Source: CAWAPS01 sp963783945 (GTDB lineage: Bacteria > Actinomycetota > Acidimicrobiia > Acidimicrobiales > Palsa-688). From it: a stretch of DNA of 64,000 bases. The notes beneath the pieces were generated by a model, which searched no databases, was not told the DNA's origin, and saw only the letters and a program-made list of their open reading frames with translations. Both the position numbers and the translations under genes were made by a program. This document shows, piece after piece, positions 49,069 through 58,290 of the stretch (positions are counted from its first letter, which is position 1; every line of letters begins with the position of its first letter). Location of the stretch: assembly GCA_963783945.1 (NCBI GenBank), contig CAWAPS010000019.1, positions 62,001 to 126,000 on the forward strand. Reading direction: 5' to 3'.

Positions 49069-49767
49069 TCAGCCCAGGTGTTCTCGCAGGAAGCTGATCG
49101 TGAGCTCCCACGCCTTGGCCGCCTGCTCGGGGTCGTAGGTTCCGAGGAGGTTGTCGTCGTTGAAGAAGGCGTGGCCGGCGGGATAGCGGGCGATGTCGGG
49201 CTTCTGACCGTTGCCGGCCGTGATGTCGTCGGCCAGCTCGTCGGCCACGCCGATCGGCACGAAGGCGTCCTGCTCCCCGAAGTGGGCGAGCACCGCGGCC
49301 TGCAAGCCGGCGTAATCGTGCGGTAGCTGGCCCACGGGGTAGAAGGGCACCGCGGCGGCCACCTTTCCCCCCTCCTGGACCGACATGGCGAGCACGAACG
49401 CCCCGCCCATGCAGAAACCGACCAGGCCGATCTGGTCGCCCGTCACGCTGTCCAGGGCCAGCAGGTAGTCGACCGCGCCGGCCAGGTCCTTGGTCGCCCG
49501 CTCGAGCGGGAGCCGCTCCATCAGCCGGGCCGCCTCGGCGGAGTCGTGGGTGGTGACGCCGCCGAAGAGGTCGGGCGCCAAGGCCACGAAGCCGTCGGCG
49601 GCCAGCCGGTCCACCACGCCGGAGATGTGGGACGTGAGCCCCCACCATTCCTGGATGACCACAACGCCCGGGCCGCTGCCACCGTCGGGAAGAGCCAGGT
49701 ACCCGTGGGCTAAGCCTCCGTTGCTGGGGAAGGTGACGTTCTGGCGGGGGTTGCTGGACTCAGCCAT
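49069..49767 (-). CDS. dienelactone hydrolase family protein
   Basis: 232-residue alpha/beta hydrolase with a cysteine nucleophile: VVVIQEWWGLTSH near 35 (Glu), LVGFCMGGAFVLAMS near 110 (Cys), GEQDAFVP (Asp) and PAGHAFFND (His). Relatives hydrolyse dienelactones from chlorocatechol breakdown, though many act on other esters. ATG at 49767 follows a GGGAGGGAG site. Frame open upstream is not supported. Confidence 0.9.
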   Translation of the reverse strand: MAESSNPRQNVTFPSNGGLAHGYLALPDGGSGPGVVVIQEWWGLTSHISGVVDRLAADGFVALAPDLFGGVTTHDSAEAARLMERLPLERATKDLAGAVDYLLALDSVTGDQIGLVGFCMGGAFVLAMSVQEGGKVAAAVPFYPVGQLPHDYAGLQAAVLAHFGEQDAFVPIGVADELADDITAGNGQKPDIARYPAGHAFFNDDNLLGTYDPEQAAKAWELTISFLREHLG

Positions 49768-49853
49768 CTTTGCGCTCCCTCCCTTTTCAGAGTTGGCCAA
49801 CGCGTTACCCAGGCACCGTAGTGCCACTCGTTTTTCCCCGCCGAGGCGCCGCG

Positions 49854-50123
49854 CTACTCGTCTTCGGGCAGCACCGACGCCAACCGGGCGTCGAGATCGG
49901 TCACCGAGTAGAGGTTGCGCTCGAGGGTCTCGGTCAGCCAGCGCTCGACCTGGGCTCTCGTCGCGCCATCGGGGAGGACACCCCAAAGGTCGAGCAGGCC
50001 GTCCTGGACGACGGACGCCGGTACCGACACCTGGCCCTCCAGCTGGCGCCTGAACGATGCCACCGCGGCCTCGGTGCGGTCGGTCTGGTCGAGTTCGTCG
50101 ATCGTAGGAGGAGTCTCGGTCAC
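49854..50123 (-). CDS. hypothetical helical protein
   Basis: 89 residues from GTG 50123 (VTETPPTIDELDQTDR), all predicted helix, acidic, ending ARLASVLPEDE. No known motif, signal or membrane segment. Lies between the hydratase (91 bp upstream) and dienelactone hydrolase (86 bp downstream) on the same strand. A longer start at about 50153 is possible. Confidence 0.6.
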   Translation of the reverse strand: MTETPPTIDELDQTDRTEAAVASFRRQLEGQVSVPASVVQDGLLDLWGVLPDGATRAQVERWLTETLERNLYSVTDLDARLASVLPEDE

Positions 50124-50214
50124 GCCACTCAGATTAAGGGCAGCTGGGCCCATAATGCCCGTCAAGCGTGAAATCTGCGTAAAACGCGGCCGTATACGCG
50201 ATTCGACCGATGCT

Positions 50215-51072
50215 TCATTCCGGATCGGCGAACGCCGGGGCCCGCCCGTCGAGATGGGCCGCAATCGCTTCCACCTGGTTCGGGCTGCCGATCAATGCCG
50301 CCATCTCACGCGACTCGGCCAGGAACTGTTCCCGCTCCCCCGCCCGCGGCGCCTGGTTGAGCAGCCGCTTGGCCGCCTGGATGGCGTGCGGGTTGCGTCC
50401 GGCCAGCTCCTGAGCCAGCTTCAGGGCGTCCGCCAGAGGCTGGTCGCTGACCCGGGTGGCCAGGCCCAGGCGCAGCGCCTCCTCTCCGGAGAGCATGCGG
50501 CCGGTCCAGGTCAGATCCTTCGCCACATCCGGGGCGACCAGCCGGCCGAGCATCTCCGTGCCCGTCATGTCGGGCACCAGACCCCACCGGATCTCCAGCA
50601 CCGAGATGCGGGCGTCGGGAGCCACGATCCGGAGATCGGCACCCAGGGCGATCTGGGCGCCGCCGCCGAGGGCCACCCCGTGGACAGCGGCGATCACGGG
50701 TGCCGGCATCGCGGTCCAGGTGTACACCGCGTCCTGGAACCGGTTCGTTATCTGCCCGGGTAGCCGCCCGACCAGGGCGTCGGCCGGCGGGCGGCCCGCT
50801 TGGACGCCGGCGGGGCTGGCGGCCGAAGCCTCGCCCTGTCCCGACGCGGCGACGGCCTGGAACGTCGCCACGTCCAGCCCGGCGCAGAACCCCCGCCCCT
50901 CCCCTGAGAGGACCACCACCCGCACGGCGCGATCGGCGGCCAGCCGTTCGCCGGCCGCCACGATGGCGTCGAACATCGCCGGGTCCAGGGCGTTCAGCTT
51001 TTCTGGCCGGTTGAGCCGGACGTCAGCCACCCCGTTGGCGACGGTGACCGTGACCCGTTCGGCTTCGCTCAT
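50215..51072 (-). CDS. enoyl-CoA hydratase/isomerase family protein
   Basis: 285-residue crotonase-fold enzyme: DVRLNRPEKLNALDPAMFD, SGEGRGFCAGLDVATF near 60 and VIAAVHGVALGGGAQIALGADLRI near 130. An Ala/Gly/Ser insertion near 80-100 is longer than usual. The glutamate position in ISVLEIRWGLVPDMTGTEML suggests a family member whose exact reaction is not predictable. ATG at 51072 with a GGGGGAG ribosome site. Confidence 0.9.
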   Translation of the reverse strand: MSEAERVTVTVANGVADVRLNRPEKLNALDPAMFDAIVAAGERLAADRAVRVVVLSGEGRGFCAGLDVATFQAVAASGQGEASAASPAGVQAGRPPADALVGRLPGQITNRFQDAVYTWTAMPAPVIAAVHGVALGGGAQIALGADLRIVAPDARISVLEIRWGLVPDMTGTEMLGRLVAPDVAKDLTWTGRMLSGEEALRLGLATRVSDQPLADALKLAQELAGRNPHAIQAAKRLLNQAPRAGEREQFLAESREMAALIGSPNQVEAIAAHLDGRAPAFADPE

Positions 51073-51113
51073 GGGCTCCCCCTTCGGACGGCCCCGTCCG
51101 GTGGCGCGGCGCC

Positions 51114-52523
51114 ATGGGCCAACATAGTCAGGTGCCTGAGCTGGTCGAAGAGCTGAGCGACGTGGTGGGGCCGGCCCATGTCTTGACCGACCCGGCAGTG
51201 CGGGCGCCGTATGAGCAGGATTGGACCCGCCGTTTCGGCGGCCCGTCTTTGGCCGTGGTGCGGCCGTCGACCACCGAAGAGGTGGCGGCCACCGTGCGGG
51301 CCTGCGCCGCCCATGGGGTGGCGATCGTGCCGCAGGGCGGGAACACCGGCCTGGTTGGGGGCTCGGTTCCCGGACCAGGGCGGCCGGGGACCGAACCAAC
51401 CCCGCCCGTGGTGCTCAGCACCTCCCGGCTCGCCTGGCTGGAGGCCGTCGATCCGGTCGCGGCCCAGGTGACAGCGGGGGCCGGAGTCCCGCTGGCCCGG
51501 GTACAGACGGCTGCCTCGGCCGCCGGCCTGCACTTTCCCGTTGACCTGGCCGCGCGCGACAGCGCCACTGTCGGTGGCATGGTTGCCACCAACGCCGGCG
51601 GCCTGCACGTGGTGCGCTACGGATCGATGCGTTCGCAGGTCATGGGCTTGGAGGCGGTCATGGCCGACGGGACCGTCATCTCGCGCCTTGGGGGCCTGGT
51701 GAAAGACAACACCGGCTACGACCTTTCGCAACTGCTCGTGGGCTCGGAGGGAACGCTGGCCGTTGTGACCGCGGTCCGCCTCCGCCTGGTCCCCGAGGCC
51801 AGGGAGAAGGTCGTCGCCCTGCTCGGGTTGCCCGGCACCGCCGAGGCGCTCGCCGCCATTGAAGCCCTCCGTACCCGGGTGGAAGGCCTGCAAGCGGCCG
51901 AGGTGTTCTATGCCGACGGTCTCGAGCTGGTCAGGGAGCACGCCCGTCTCGGCCCCCCCCTGCCCGAGGCCTGGCCGGCCTACCTGATCGTCGAGTGCGC
52001 CGGGCTGGAGGACCCCACGGAGCGGCTGTTCGACGCGCTCTTCGCCCTGGATCTTCCGGATACGGCAACGGCCGTGGCCACCGACTCCACGGCCCGGGAA
52101 CGGCTATGGGCCTACCGGGAGCGTCACACCGAGGCGGTCTCATCCCTCGGCATCCCCCACAAGCTCGACGTGACCCTGCCCCAGAACCGCCTGGCCGACT
52201 TCGAAGTGGCGGTGCGCAAGGTGGTAGCCGACTCCGCCCCTGGGTCCACCCTGGTCCTGTTCGGCCACCTCGGCGACGGCAACCTCCACGTGAACGTGGT
52301 GGGCCCCGACCCCGACGACGAGAGGGTTGACGGTGCCGTCCTTCGCCTGGTGGCCGAGATGAACGGTTCGATCAGCGCCGAGCACGGGATCGGCCGGGCC
52401 AAGACCGGATGGCTGGCACTCTCCCGCTCACCGGCCGAGATAGCCGCCATGCGAGCGATCAAGAGCGCTCTTGACCCCAGCGGGATCCTGAACCCGGGAG
52501 TTCTCCTCCCGGCTCGAGCGTGA
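51114..52523 (+). CDS. FAD-linked oxidase, D-lactate/D-2-hydroxyglutarate dehydrogenase family
   Basis: 469 residues. PCMH FAD domain with VAIVPQGGNTGLVGGSVPG near 75 and ATVGGMVATNAGGLHVVRYG near 155. The C-terminal FAD-oxidase domain has LFGHLGDGNLHVNVVGP (metal-binding) and SAEHGIGRAKTGWL. It is a single-subunit enzyme, unlike GlcDEF elsewhere in the window. Substrate could be D-lactate or D-2-hydroxyglutarate. GTG at 51132 is an alternative start. Divergent from the hydratase. Confidence 0.88.
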   Translation: MGQHSQVPELVEELSDVVGPAHVLTDPAVRAPYEQDWTRRFGGPSLAVVRPSTTEEVAATVRACAAHGVAIVPQGGNTGLVGGSVPGPGRPGTEPTPPVVLSTSRLAWLEAVDPVAAQVTAGAGVPLARVQTAASAAGLHFPVDLAARDSATVGGMVATNAGGLHVVRYGSMRSQVMGLEAVMADGTVISRLGGLVKDNTGYDLSQLLVGSEGTLAVVTAVRLRLVPEAREKVVALLGLPGTAEALAAIEALRTRVEGLQAAEVFYADGLELVREHARLGPPLPEAWPAYLIVECAGLEDPTERLFDALFALDLPDTATAVATDSTARERLWAYRERHTEAVSSLGIPHKLDVTLPQNRLADFEVAVRKVVADSAPGSTLVLFGHLGDGNLHVNVVGPDPDDERVDGAVLRLVAEMNGSISAEHGIGRAKTGWLALSRSPAEIAAMRAIKSALDPSGILNPGVLLPARA

Positions 52524-52709
52524 CCATTGTCACAGGGTAGAAACGAGACAGGGACCGCGGGCCCGGTTAACTTGGTCGGCCGAGACAGACAAGGCATCCG
52601 GGTGACAGTCCCAGAGACCGCTGACAGGGTGCCATAAGCCAAAACCTCCGCCTTACCCCTTTCCTGCGGAGGCCCGCGCTGGTCCGCCCTCCCACTTTCG
52701 CCTTTCGCT
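52524..52709. other. non-coding leader region before the repeat protein
   Basis: 186 bp, plus probably some of the following 100 bp, forms a long upstream region. It can fold: GGG-TGACAG-TCCC near 52600 and a 7 bp stem CCTCCGC/GCGGAGG at 52645-52672 with a 14 nt loop. It might be a structured leader for the secreted protein. I could not match it to a known riboswitch. Confidence 0.4.
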
Positions 52710-54166
52710 GTGTGCGGAGCCATATCTAAGGCCTGGCGCGCTGACGAAAGGGCTATTTCGCCTTGCCAGTACAACCTGACCGTTCTCTACGTCCCTATTT
52801 CAGACGCGCCCGAGCCCAGATCGGGCAAATGGCGCCGAAGCAGGCCGGGTCGACTACCCCGCCGGATTCCCCGCCGGGTGGCCGTCGCGGCTGCCCCCCT
52901 GGCCCTGCTCGCCGGGGTGGTGCTGCCGACTGCCGCCCTGGCTGCGACCTCCAATTCCGCCCGCCACCCGGCGAAGAGCGTGAGCACCAGCCACACCTTG
53001 GCGGTCCCCGCAACCACGGGAAGAGTGACGGCCCGTGCTGCCACCTCCGTCCCGGTCGAGGCCGGCCCCGGGGCGGTCGTCGGCTTCGGCGACGCCCTGT
53101 CCCACGGGGGTCCTGGAGCCGCGGTGCGCAAGGCAGTCGGGCCTGGCCCGAACCCACGACGGCAAGGGCTACTACGTGGTGGGTGCTGACGGTGGCATTT
53201 TCAGTTTCGGTGATGCCCGTTTTTATGGTTCTACCGGGGCGGTGCGTTTGGATCAGCCGATTGTCGGGATGGCCGCGACTGGTGATGGGCGGGGTTATTG
53301 GTTGGTGGGTGCTGACGGTGGCATTTTCAGTTTCGGTGATGCCCGTTTTTATGGTTCTACCGGGGCGGTGCGTTTGGATCAGCCGATTGTCGGGATGGCC
53401 GCGACTGGTGATGGGCGGGGTTATTGGTTGGTGGGTGCTGACGGTGGCATTTTCAGTTTCGGTGATGCCCGTTTTTATGGTTCTACCGGGGCGGTGCGTT
53501 TGGATCAGCCGATTGTCGGGCATGGCCGCGACTGGTGATGGGCGGGGTTATTGGTTGGTGGGTGCTGACGGTGGCATTTTCAGTTTCGGTGATGCCCGTT
53601 TTTATGGTTCTACCGGGGCGGTGCGTTTGAATCAGCCGATTGTCGGCATGGCCGCGACTGGTGATGGGCGGGGTTATTGGTTGGTGGGTGCTGACGGTGG
53701 CATTTTCAGCTTTGGCGGGGGCCGCTTCTACGGCCGCCCGGTGATGAGGACCGGTACCGCGGCCGCCGCGGTAGTCGCCAGCCCCGACAGCGGTGGGTAC
53801 TCGGTTGCGACCACCGCGGTGCCGCAGTCTGGGCCGGCCACGACTGGCTCCCAGTCCAACCCGGCTGCCGGCAACTCGGCGGCGGTCGCCGGGCCGATGG
53901 GCGAGGCCCTCGGGACCTTCGTGGTGACGTGCTATGACCTGGGGGGCAGCACGGCTACCGGGGTCGGAGTCAATTCGGCGACCGTCGCGGTCGACCCTTC
54001 CGTGATTCCACTCGGGACCCACATCTATGTAGACGGGGCGGGCAGCCGTATCGCCCAGGACACCGGTGGGGCGATTAAGGGCCGGCGCCTCGATATCTGG
54101 GAGCCCAGCTACGGCCAGTGCGCCGCCTGGGGGGTGCAAAGCCGCCAGGTCTGGATCCAGAACTAG
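52710..54166 (+). pseudogene. secreted 42-residue-repeat protein with 3D domain, interrupted by two frameshifts
   Basis: Three frames together encode one protein. Frame one has a signal peptide (RRVAVAAAPLALLAGVV...ALA). After a G run (53106-53110 or 53139-53141) frame two carries THDGKGYYVVGADGG and the first repeats. At 53520-53521 one extra base moves to frame three, with more repeats and a C-terminal 3D domain (DPSVIPLGTHIYVDG, IAQDTGGAIKGRRLDI). 3D domains occur in lytic transglycosylase-like and cell-wall proteins. The start codon is unclear; GTG 52710 is the outer limit. Both breaks look like one-base insertions, so the native gene may be intact. Confidence 0.75.
53181..53740 (+). repeat. 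126 bp near-identical tandem repeats
   Basis: Units start at 53181, 53307, 53433, 53560 and 53686; the fifth decays quickly. Spacing is 126, 126, 127, 126 bp. Each encodes 42 residues with the GADGGIFSFGDARFYGSTG core. Codon use is T-rich and unlike the rest of the gene. The 127 bp step contains GTCGGGCATG where the others have GTCGGGATG or GTCGGCATG. Confidence 0.93.
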
Positions 54167-54473
54167 GGTCCGGGCCGGCGGCGTGGGCGGAGTGGCCATT
54201 CCGCCCCGCCGTGTAGCGGCGAGCTGCTGGTCCTTCCTGGTCGAGAGGTGGGGCCCTGACCTGGCCGTGGCGCCGGTCCCGGCCCGGTCGGGGACGGCGA
54301 GCAGGGGCTGGACACCGTGGGGACGGGTGTGAGCCCCACGGCCGGCTGGCGCTCTCCCTGAACTGGATGCCTTCTCGCGCCAGAATTGCCGGAGCCGATG
54401 TCGAGAATTGGACGCCTGCTCCGTCCCAGAGTGCACCCGGCCAGCCGGGCCGGCGTCACACAAGGAGAACACC
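54167..54473. other. intergenic region, nothing recognised
   Basis: 307 bp between the 3D-domain gene and the YCII gene, very G+C-rich at its left end. Apart from the GGAGAA ribosome site at its right end I see no promoter, repeat or RNA that I can support. Confidence 0.5.
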
Positions 54474-54881
54474 ATGGCCAAGTACCTGTTGCTCAAGCAC
54501 TATCGAGGCGCGCCGGCGCCGGTCAACGATGTCCCGATGGACCGGTGGACGCCCGCCGAGGTCGAGGCCCACATCCGGTTCATGAACGACTTCGCAGGTC
54601 GGCTCGAGAGCAGCGGCGAGTTCATCGGCGAACAGGCCCTGTCGCCCGACGGCGTGTGGGTCCGCTACGACGGCGAGGGCCGGCCGGCGGTGACCGACGG
54701 CCCGTTCGCCGAAACGAAGGACCTGATCGCGGGATGGATGGTGATCGACGTCGACAGCTACGAACGGGCGATCGAGCTCGCGGGTGAGCTATCGGCAGCA
54801 CCTGGGGCCGGCGGCGAACCGATCCACGAATGGCTGGAGGTCCGACCCTTCCTGGCCGCACCGCCCACCATCACCCAGTGA
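54474..54881 (+). CDS. YCII-related (DGPF) protein
   Basis: 135 residues of the YCII/DGPF family: MAKYLLLKHYRGAP at the start and the signature VTDGPFAETKDLIAGWMVIDVDS near 85. Family members are small dimeric ferredoxin-like folds of unknown enzymatic role, often encoded with ECF sigma factors. ATG follows AAGGAGAACACC. Its stop overlaps the sigma factor start as GTGA. Confidence 0.9.
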   Translation: MAKYLLLKHYRGAPAPVNDVPMDRWTPAEVEAHIRFMNDFAGRLESSGEFIGEQALSPDGVWVRYDGEGRPAVTDGPFAETKDLIAGWMVIDVDSYERAIELAGELSAAPGAGGEPIHEWLEVRPFLAAPPTITQ

Positions 54882-56035
54882 CCGTGGACGAGGTCGAGTT
54901 ACGCCTGCTCGCCCCCCGGGTCTTGAGCGTCCTCGTCCGTCGCGGTGCGGACTTCGCAACGGCCGAGGACGCCGTACAAGAGGCGCTCATCCGGACGTTC
55001 TCGGCGTGGGAGGAGGAGTTGCCGGCCGACCCGGCGGGGTGGCTCATCACGGTCGCTTGGAGAGTCTTCCTCGACCTGACGCGGTCGGACGCAGCGCGCC
55101 GCGACCGGGAGCTCCGATTCGACGTCGAACCGCCGGCCGGCGCGGTCCCGAGCGCCGACGACACGCTGCGCCTCTACTTCCTGTGCGCCCACCCCGACCT
55201 GCCGTCGTCCTCGGCCGTGGCGTTGACCCTCCGAGCCGTGGGCGGCCTCACCACCCGCCAGATCGCCCGGGCCTACCTCGTGCCCGAGCGCACCATGGGA
55301 CAGCGCATCAGTCGGGCCAAGCGCATGGTCAGTCGGGCCGGTGTCGATCGTCCCGGCGACGTCGGCACGGTCATGCGGGTGCTGTACCTCGTCTTCAACG
55401 AGGGCTACTCCGGCGACGTCGATCTGGCGGCTGAGGCGATCCGACTGACCCGGCAGCTGACTGTCTTGGTGGACGACCCCGAGGTCCAGGGGTTGCTCGC
55501 CCTGATGCTGCTACACCATGCCCGCCGCCGCAGCCGCACCCGACCGGACGGAAGCATCGTGGCCCTCGCCGATCAGGACCGCAGCCAGTGGGACACGGCG
55601 CTCATCGCCGAGGGGATCGACATCGCACAAGGTGCGCTCGGGCGCGATCAGCTCGGCGAATACCAGGCGCAAGCGGCGATCGCCGCCCTCCATGCCGACG
55701 CGCCCCGTATCGACGACACCGACTGGGTCCAGATCGTGGAGTGGTACGACGAGCTACTCCGCTTCGCCGACACTCCGATCGTCCGGCTCAACCGTGCGGT
55801 CGCAGTGGGCGAGGCCGACGGCGCGCCCGCAGGACTGGCGGCGCTGGCCGAGGTCGACGAGCACGTCCCGCGGCGCGACGCGGTCGCGGCGTACCTCCAC
55901 GAGAAGAACGGCGATCTCGAACTGGCGGCCCGCCTCTATGCCACCGCAGCTCGCAACGCACCGAACCTGGCAGAACGCGACCATCAGACGCGCCAAGCGG
56001 CGCGACTCAACCAGCACCTGCAACACCACACGTGA
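54878..56035 (+). CDS. ECF sigma factor, ECF42-like, with C-terminal extension
   Basis: 385 residues, twice the usual ECF length. Region 2 (ATAEDAVQEALIRTFSAW... GWLITVAWRVFLDLTRSDAA) and region 4 (VGGLTTRQIARAYLVPERTMGQRISRAKR) are followed by a ~200-residue helical, TPR-like extension (VLYLVFNEGYSGD..., LLALMLLHHARRRSR, RLNRAVAVGEADG). This fits ECF42, in which the extension is needed for activity and DGPF proteins are the neighbours and targets. No anti-sigma gene is present. Confidence 0.92.
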   Translation: MTVDEVELRLLAPRVLSVLVRRGADFATAEDAVQEALIRTFSAWEEELPADPAGWLITVAWRVFLDLTRSDAARRDRELRFDVEPPAGAVPSADDTLRLYFLCAHPDLPSSSAVALTLRAVGGLTTRQIARAYLVPERTMGQRISRAKRMVSRAGVDRPGDVGTVMRVLYLVFNEGYSGDVDLAAEAIRLTRQLTVLVDDPEVQGLLALMLLHHARRRSRTRPDGSIVALADQDRSQWDTALIAEGIDIAQGALGRDQLGEYQAQAAIAALHADAPRIDDTDWVQIVEWYDELLRFADTPIVRLNRAVAVGEADGAPAGLAALAEVDEHVPRRDAVAAYLHEKNGDLELAARLYATAARNAPNLAERDHQTRQAARLNQHLQHHT

Positions 56036-56119
56036 AGGTCTGCTCACCCCGCGCCGGCTCGGGGTCGGTGCTACCTAGCAGAACGAGTCCGGCCGGTCCC
56101 CGAACGCCGGCGGTCGCCG

Positions 56120-56125
56120 TAGCCT
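56120..56125 (+). promoter_or_regulatory. -10 box for leaderless hemH
   Basis: TAGCCT ends eight bases before the GTG start at 56134. Confidence 0.45.
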
Positions 56126-56133
56126 GAGCGGCC

Positions 56134-57075
56134 GTGGATTTCGACGCCGTGCTCGTGGTGTCCTTCGGGGGGCCCGAAGGACCCGACGACGTGATGCCTT
56201 TCCTCGAAAACGTGCTGCGGGGCCGCCCCGTCTCGCCCGAGCGCAAGGCCCAGGTGGCGGCCCACTACCACGAGCTCGGCGGGGTCAGCCCCATCAACGG
56301 CCAGAACCGTGAGCTGGTGGCGGCGCTGGAGCGGGCCCTGGCCGGCCGGGGTAGCCGGTTACCGGTGTACTTTGGCAACCGCAACTGGCATCCGTATCTC
56401 CGCGACACCGTCGCGACCATGCACGCCGACGGCATCCGCCGGGCCGCGGCGTTCGTCACCTCGGCGTACTCGTCGTTCAGCGGGTGCCGCCAATACGTGC
56501 AGGACATCGAAGCGGCCCGGGCCGACAGCCCGGGAGCGCCCGAGATCACCAAGCTGCGGGCGTTTTTTGACCATCGCGGATTCGTCGAGCCGCTCGCCGA
56601 AGGGCTGCGGGAAGCCCGGGCGAAAGCCGGCCCCGATGCCGCCGTGCTCATGACCGCCCACAGCATTCCCACGGCCCAGGCCGCGACCTGTGCCTACGAG
56701 TCCCAGCTCCGGGAAACCGCCCGCCTGGTAGCCAAGCTCGCCGGCGAGGAGGCGGGCGACGGGTCTCTGGTGTACCAGAGCCGGTCGGGACCCCCGAGTC
56801 AGCCCTGGCTGGGCCCCGATGTCAACGACGCCATCTCCGCCCTCTCCGCCCCCGCCGTGATCGTGGCGCCCATCGGTTTCGTGTCCGATCACATGGAGGT
56901 CGTATACGACCTCGACCACCAGGCGGCGGCGGCGGCGGCGTCCCGATCCATCGGGTTCTTCCGCTCATCGACCCCGGGCTGCGACCCGCGCTTCGTGGAC
57001 ATGATCTGCGAGCTGGTCGAAGAAGGGACGGCGTGCCCGGCCCTGACCGGGTGCTGCCCTCGGCCGGCCCGGTAG
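56134..57075 (+). CDS. hemH: ferrochelatase (coproporphyrin III type)
   Basis: Inserts iron into the porphyrin; in Actinobacteria the substrate is coproporphyrin III. 313 residues: VLVVSFGGPEGPDDVMPFL at the start, GGVSPINGQN near 50, catalytic His in LMTAHSIPTAQ near 175 and the acidic VAPIGFVSDHMEVVYDLD near 250. The C-terminus is cysteine-rich (GCDPRFVDMIC, TACPALTGCCP) as in actinobacterial enzymes that bind a 2Fe-2S cluster. No other heme gene is adjacent. Confidence 0.92.
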   Translation: MDFDAVLVVSFGGPEGPDDVMPFLENVLRGRPVSPERKAQVAAHYHELGGVSPINGQNRELVAALERALAGRGSRLPVYFGNRNWHPYLRDTVATMHADGIRRAAAFVTSAYSSFSGCRQYVQDIEAARADSPGAPEITKLRAFFDHRGFVEPLAEGLREARAKAGPDAAVLMTAHSIPTAQAATCAYESQLRETARLVAKLAGEEAGDGSLVYQSRSGPPSQPWLGPDVNDAISALSAPAVIVAPIGFVSDHMEVVYDLDHQAAAAAASRSIGFFRSSTPGCDPRFVDMICELVEEGTACPALTGCCPRPAR

Positions 57076-58280
57076 ATTTCCCGTCGGTGCCTGGGCAACC
57101 GGACGAGGTCGTGCTGCGGGAGATCCGCGACCAGACCGTCGCCGCCCTTCAAGGTCTGCTCGACCGGCGCGACATCACCGCCAGCGTGGGCGTGCTCGGG
57201 GCGGGCAGCGACGACCTCGATTCGGGCCGGGCCTACCTGGCGAAGCTGGGGCCCGGGGGTTTCATGGTGCCGACCTGGCCGGCCGCTCACGGGGGCATGG
57301 GCCTCGACGGGCCGGCGGCTCAAGTCGTGCGGGGGGCGCGGGCCGAGTTCGCCGCCCCCGACCTGTACCCCTTCCTCGTCGGTCTCGACCTGATCGGCCC
57401 GACCATCCTGGTCCACGGCAGTGACGAGCAGAAGCAGCGCTGGCTGCCCCGCCTCCTCCGGGGGGATGAGATCTGGTGCCAGATGTTCTCGGAGCCCGAC
57501 GCCGGCTCCGACCTGGCCGGCTTGAAGGCCAAGGCCCGTCGCGACGGGGACGGCTGGCGGGTGTCCGGCTCCAAGGTCTGGACGTCCCGGGCCCATTACG
57601 CCGAGTGGGGCCTGCTGCTCGCCCGCCACGATCCCGGCCTGCCCAAGCACAGGGGGATCACCGCCTTCGGTCTGGAGATGTCGTCCGCGGGCGTCACGGT
57701 TGAGCCGCTGGTTCAGATGAACCGGGACGCCCACTTCAACGAGGTGTTCATGGACGACGTCTGGATCCCCGACACCGACCGGATAGGCGAGCCCGGTGAG
57801 GGATGGAGGGTGGCGATCACCTGCCTGACCTTCGAGCGGGGGGCGCTCGGGGGCGGCCTGGGCGTTCAGGTCGAGCAGCTCGACCGGCTGGGCGACCTGG
57901 TGCCTCTGGGCCCCGGCCCGTACCGCGACCGATGGGCCGCCCGGATGGCGGACTTCCGCATCGCCCGCTGGACAGCGCAGCGGGCTCGCGACGCCGAGCA
58001 GGCCGGACGCCCGCCCGGACCGGAGGACTCCGGATCGAAGCTGCGGGGCACGGCCATGATCAAGGGCCTGGCCGAGCTGGGCATGGATCTGGAGGGGGCG
58101 GCCTCCCTGGTCGGTACGGATGACCCCGACGAGTGGCAGAGCATGTTCCTGATGAGCCCGTCGCTGTCCATCCGGGGCGGCACCGACGAGATCCAGCGCA
58201 ACATCCTCGGCGAGCGGGTGCTGGGCCTGCCCCCCGAACCGCGGGTGGACAAGGACAAGCCCTTCTCCGACACCGCTTGA
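57033..58280 (+). CDS. acyl-CoA dehydrogenase
   Basis: FAD enzyme of beta-oxidation-like steps; 415 residues. WCQMFSEPDAGSDLAGLKAKA near 150 and WRVSGSKVWTSRA bind FAD and substrate. The C-terminal helical domain has GGTDEIQRNILGERVLGLP. The usual catalytic base position near RGGTDEIQ is not decisive for substrate. The GTG at 57033 overlaps hemH by 43 bp; GTG 57087 would avoid the overlap and is plausible. Confidence 0.92.
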   Translation: MPGPDRVLPSAGPVDFPSVPGQPDEVVLREIRDQTVAALQGLLDRRDITASVGVLGAGSDDLDSGRAYLAKLGPGGFMVPTWPAAHGGMGLDGPAAQVVRGARAEFAAPDLYPFLVGLDLIGPTILVHGSDEQKQRWLPRLLRGDEIWCQMFSEPDAGSDLAGLKAKARRDGDGWRVSGSKVWTSRAHYAEWGLLLARHDPGLPKHRGITAFGLEMSSAGVTVEPLVQMNRDAHFNEVFMDDVWIPDTDRIGEPGEGWRVAITCLTFERGALGGGLGVQVEQLDRLGDLVPLGPGPYRDRWAARMADFRIARWTAQRARDAEQAGRPPGPEDSGSKLRGTAMIKGLAELGMDLEGAASLVGTDDPDEWQSMFLMSPSLSIRGGTDEIQRNILGERVLGLPPEPRVDKDKPFSDTA

Positions 58281-58290
58281 GCGCGATTGC

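Noticed and set aside
52524..52709. A c-di-AMP (ydaO) riboswitch upstream of the 3D-domain gene
   Set aside because: The context fits, since such switches precede cell-wall genes in Actinobacteria, but the conserved GGGTGAATC and CCGAATCCG-like cores are absent.
53181..53740. A CRISPR array
   Set aside because: The repeat units are contiguous, 126 bp long and coding; there are no spacers and no cas genes.
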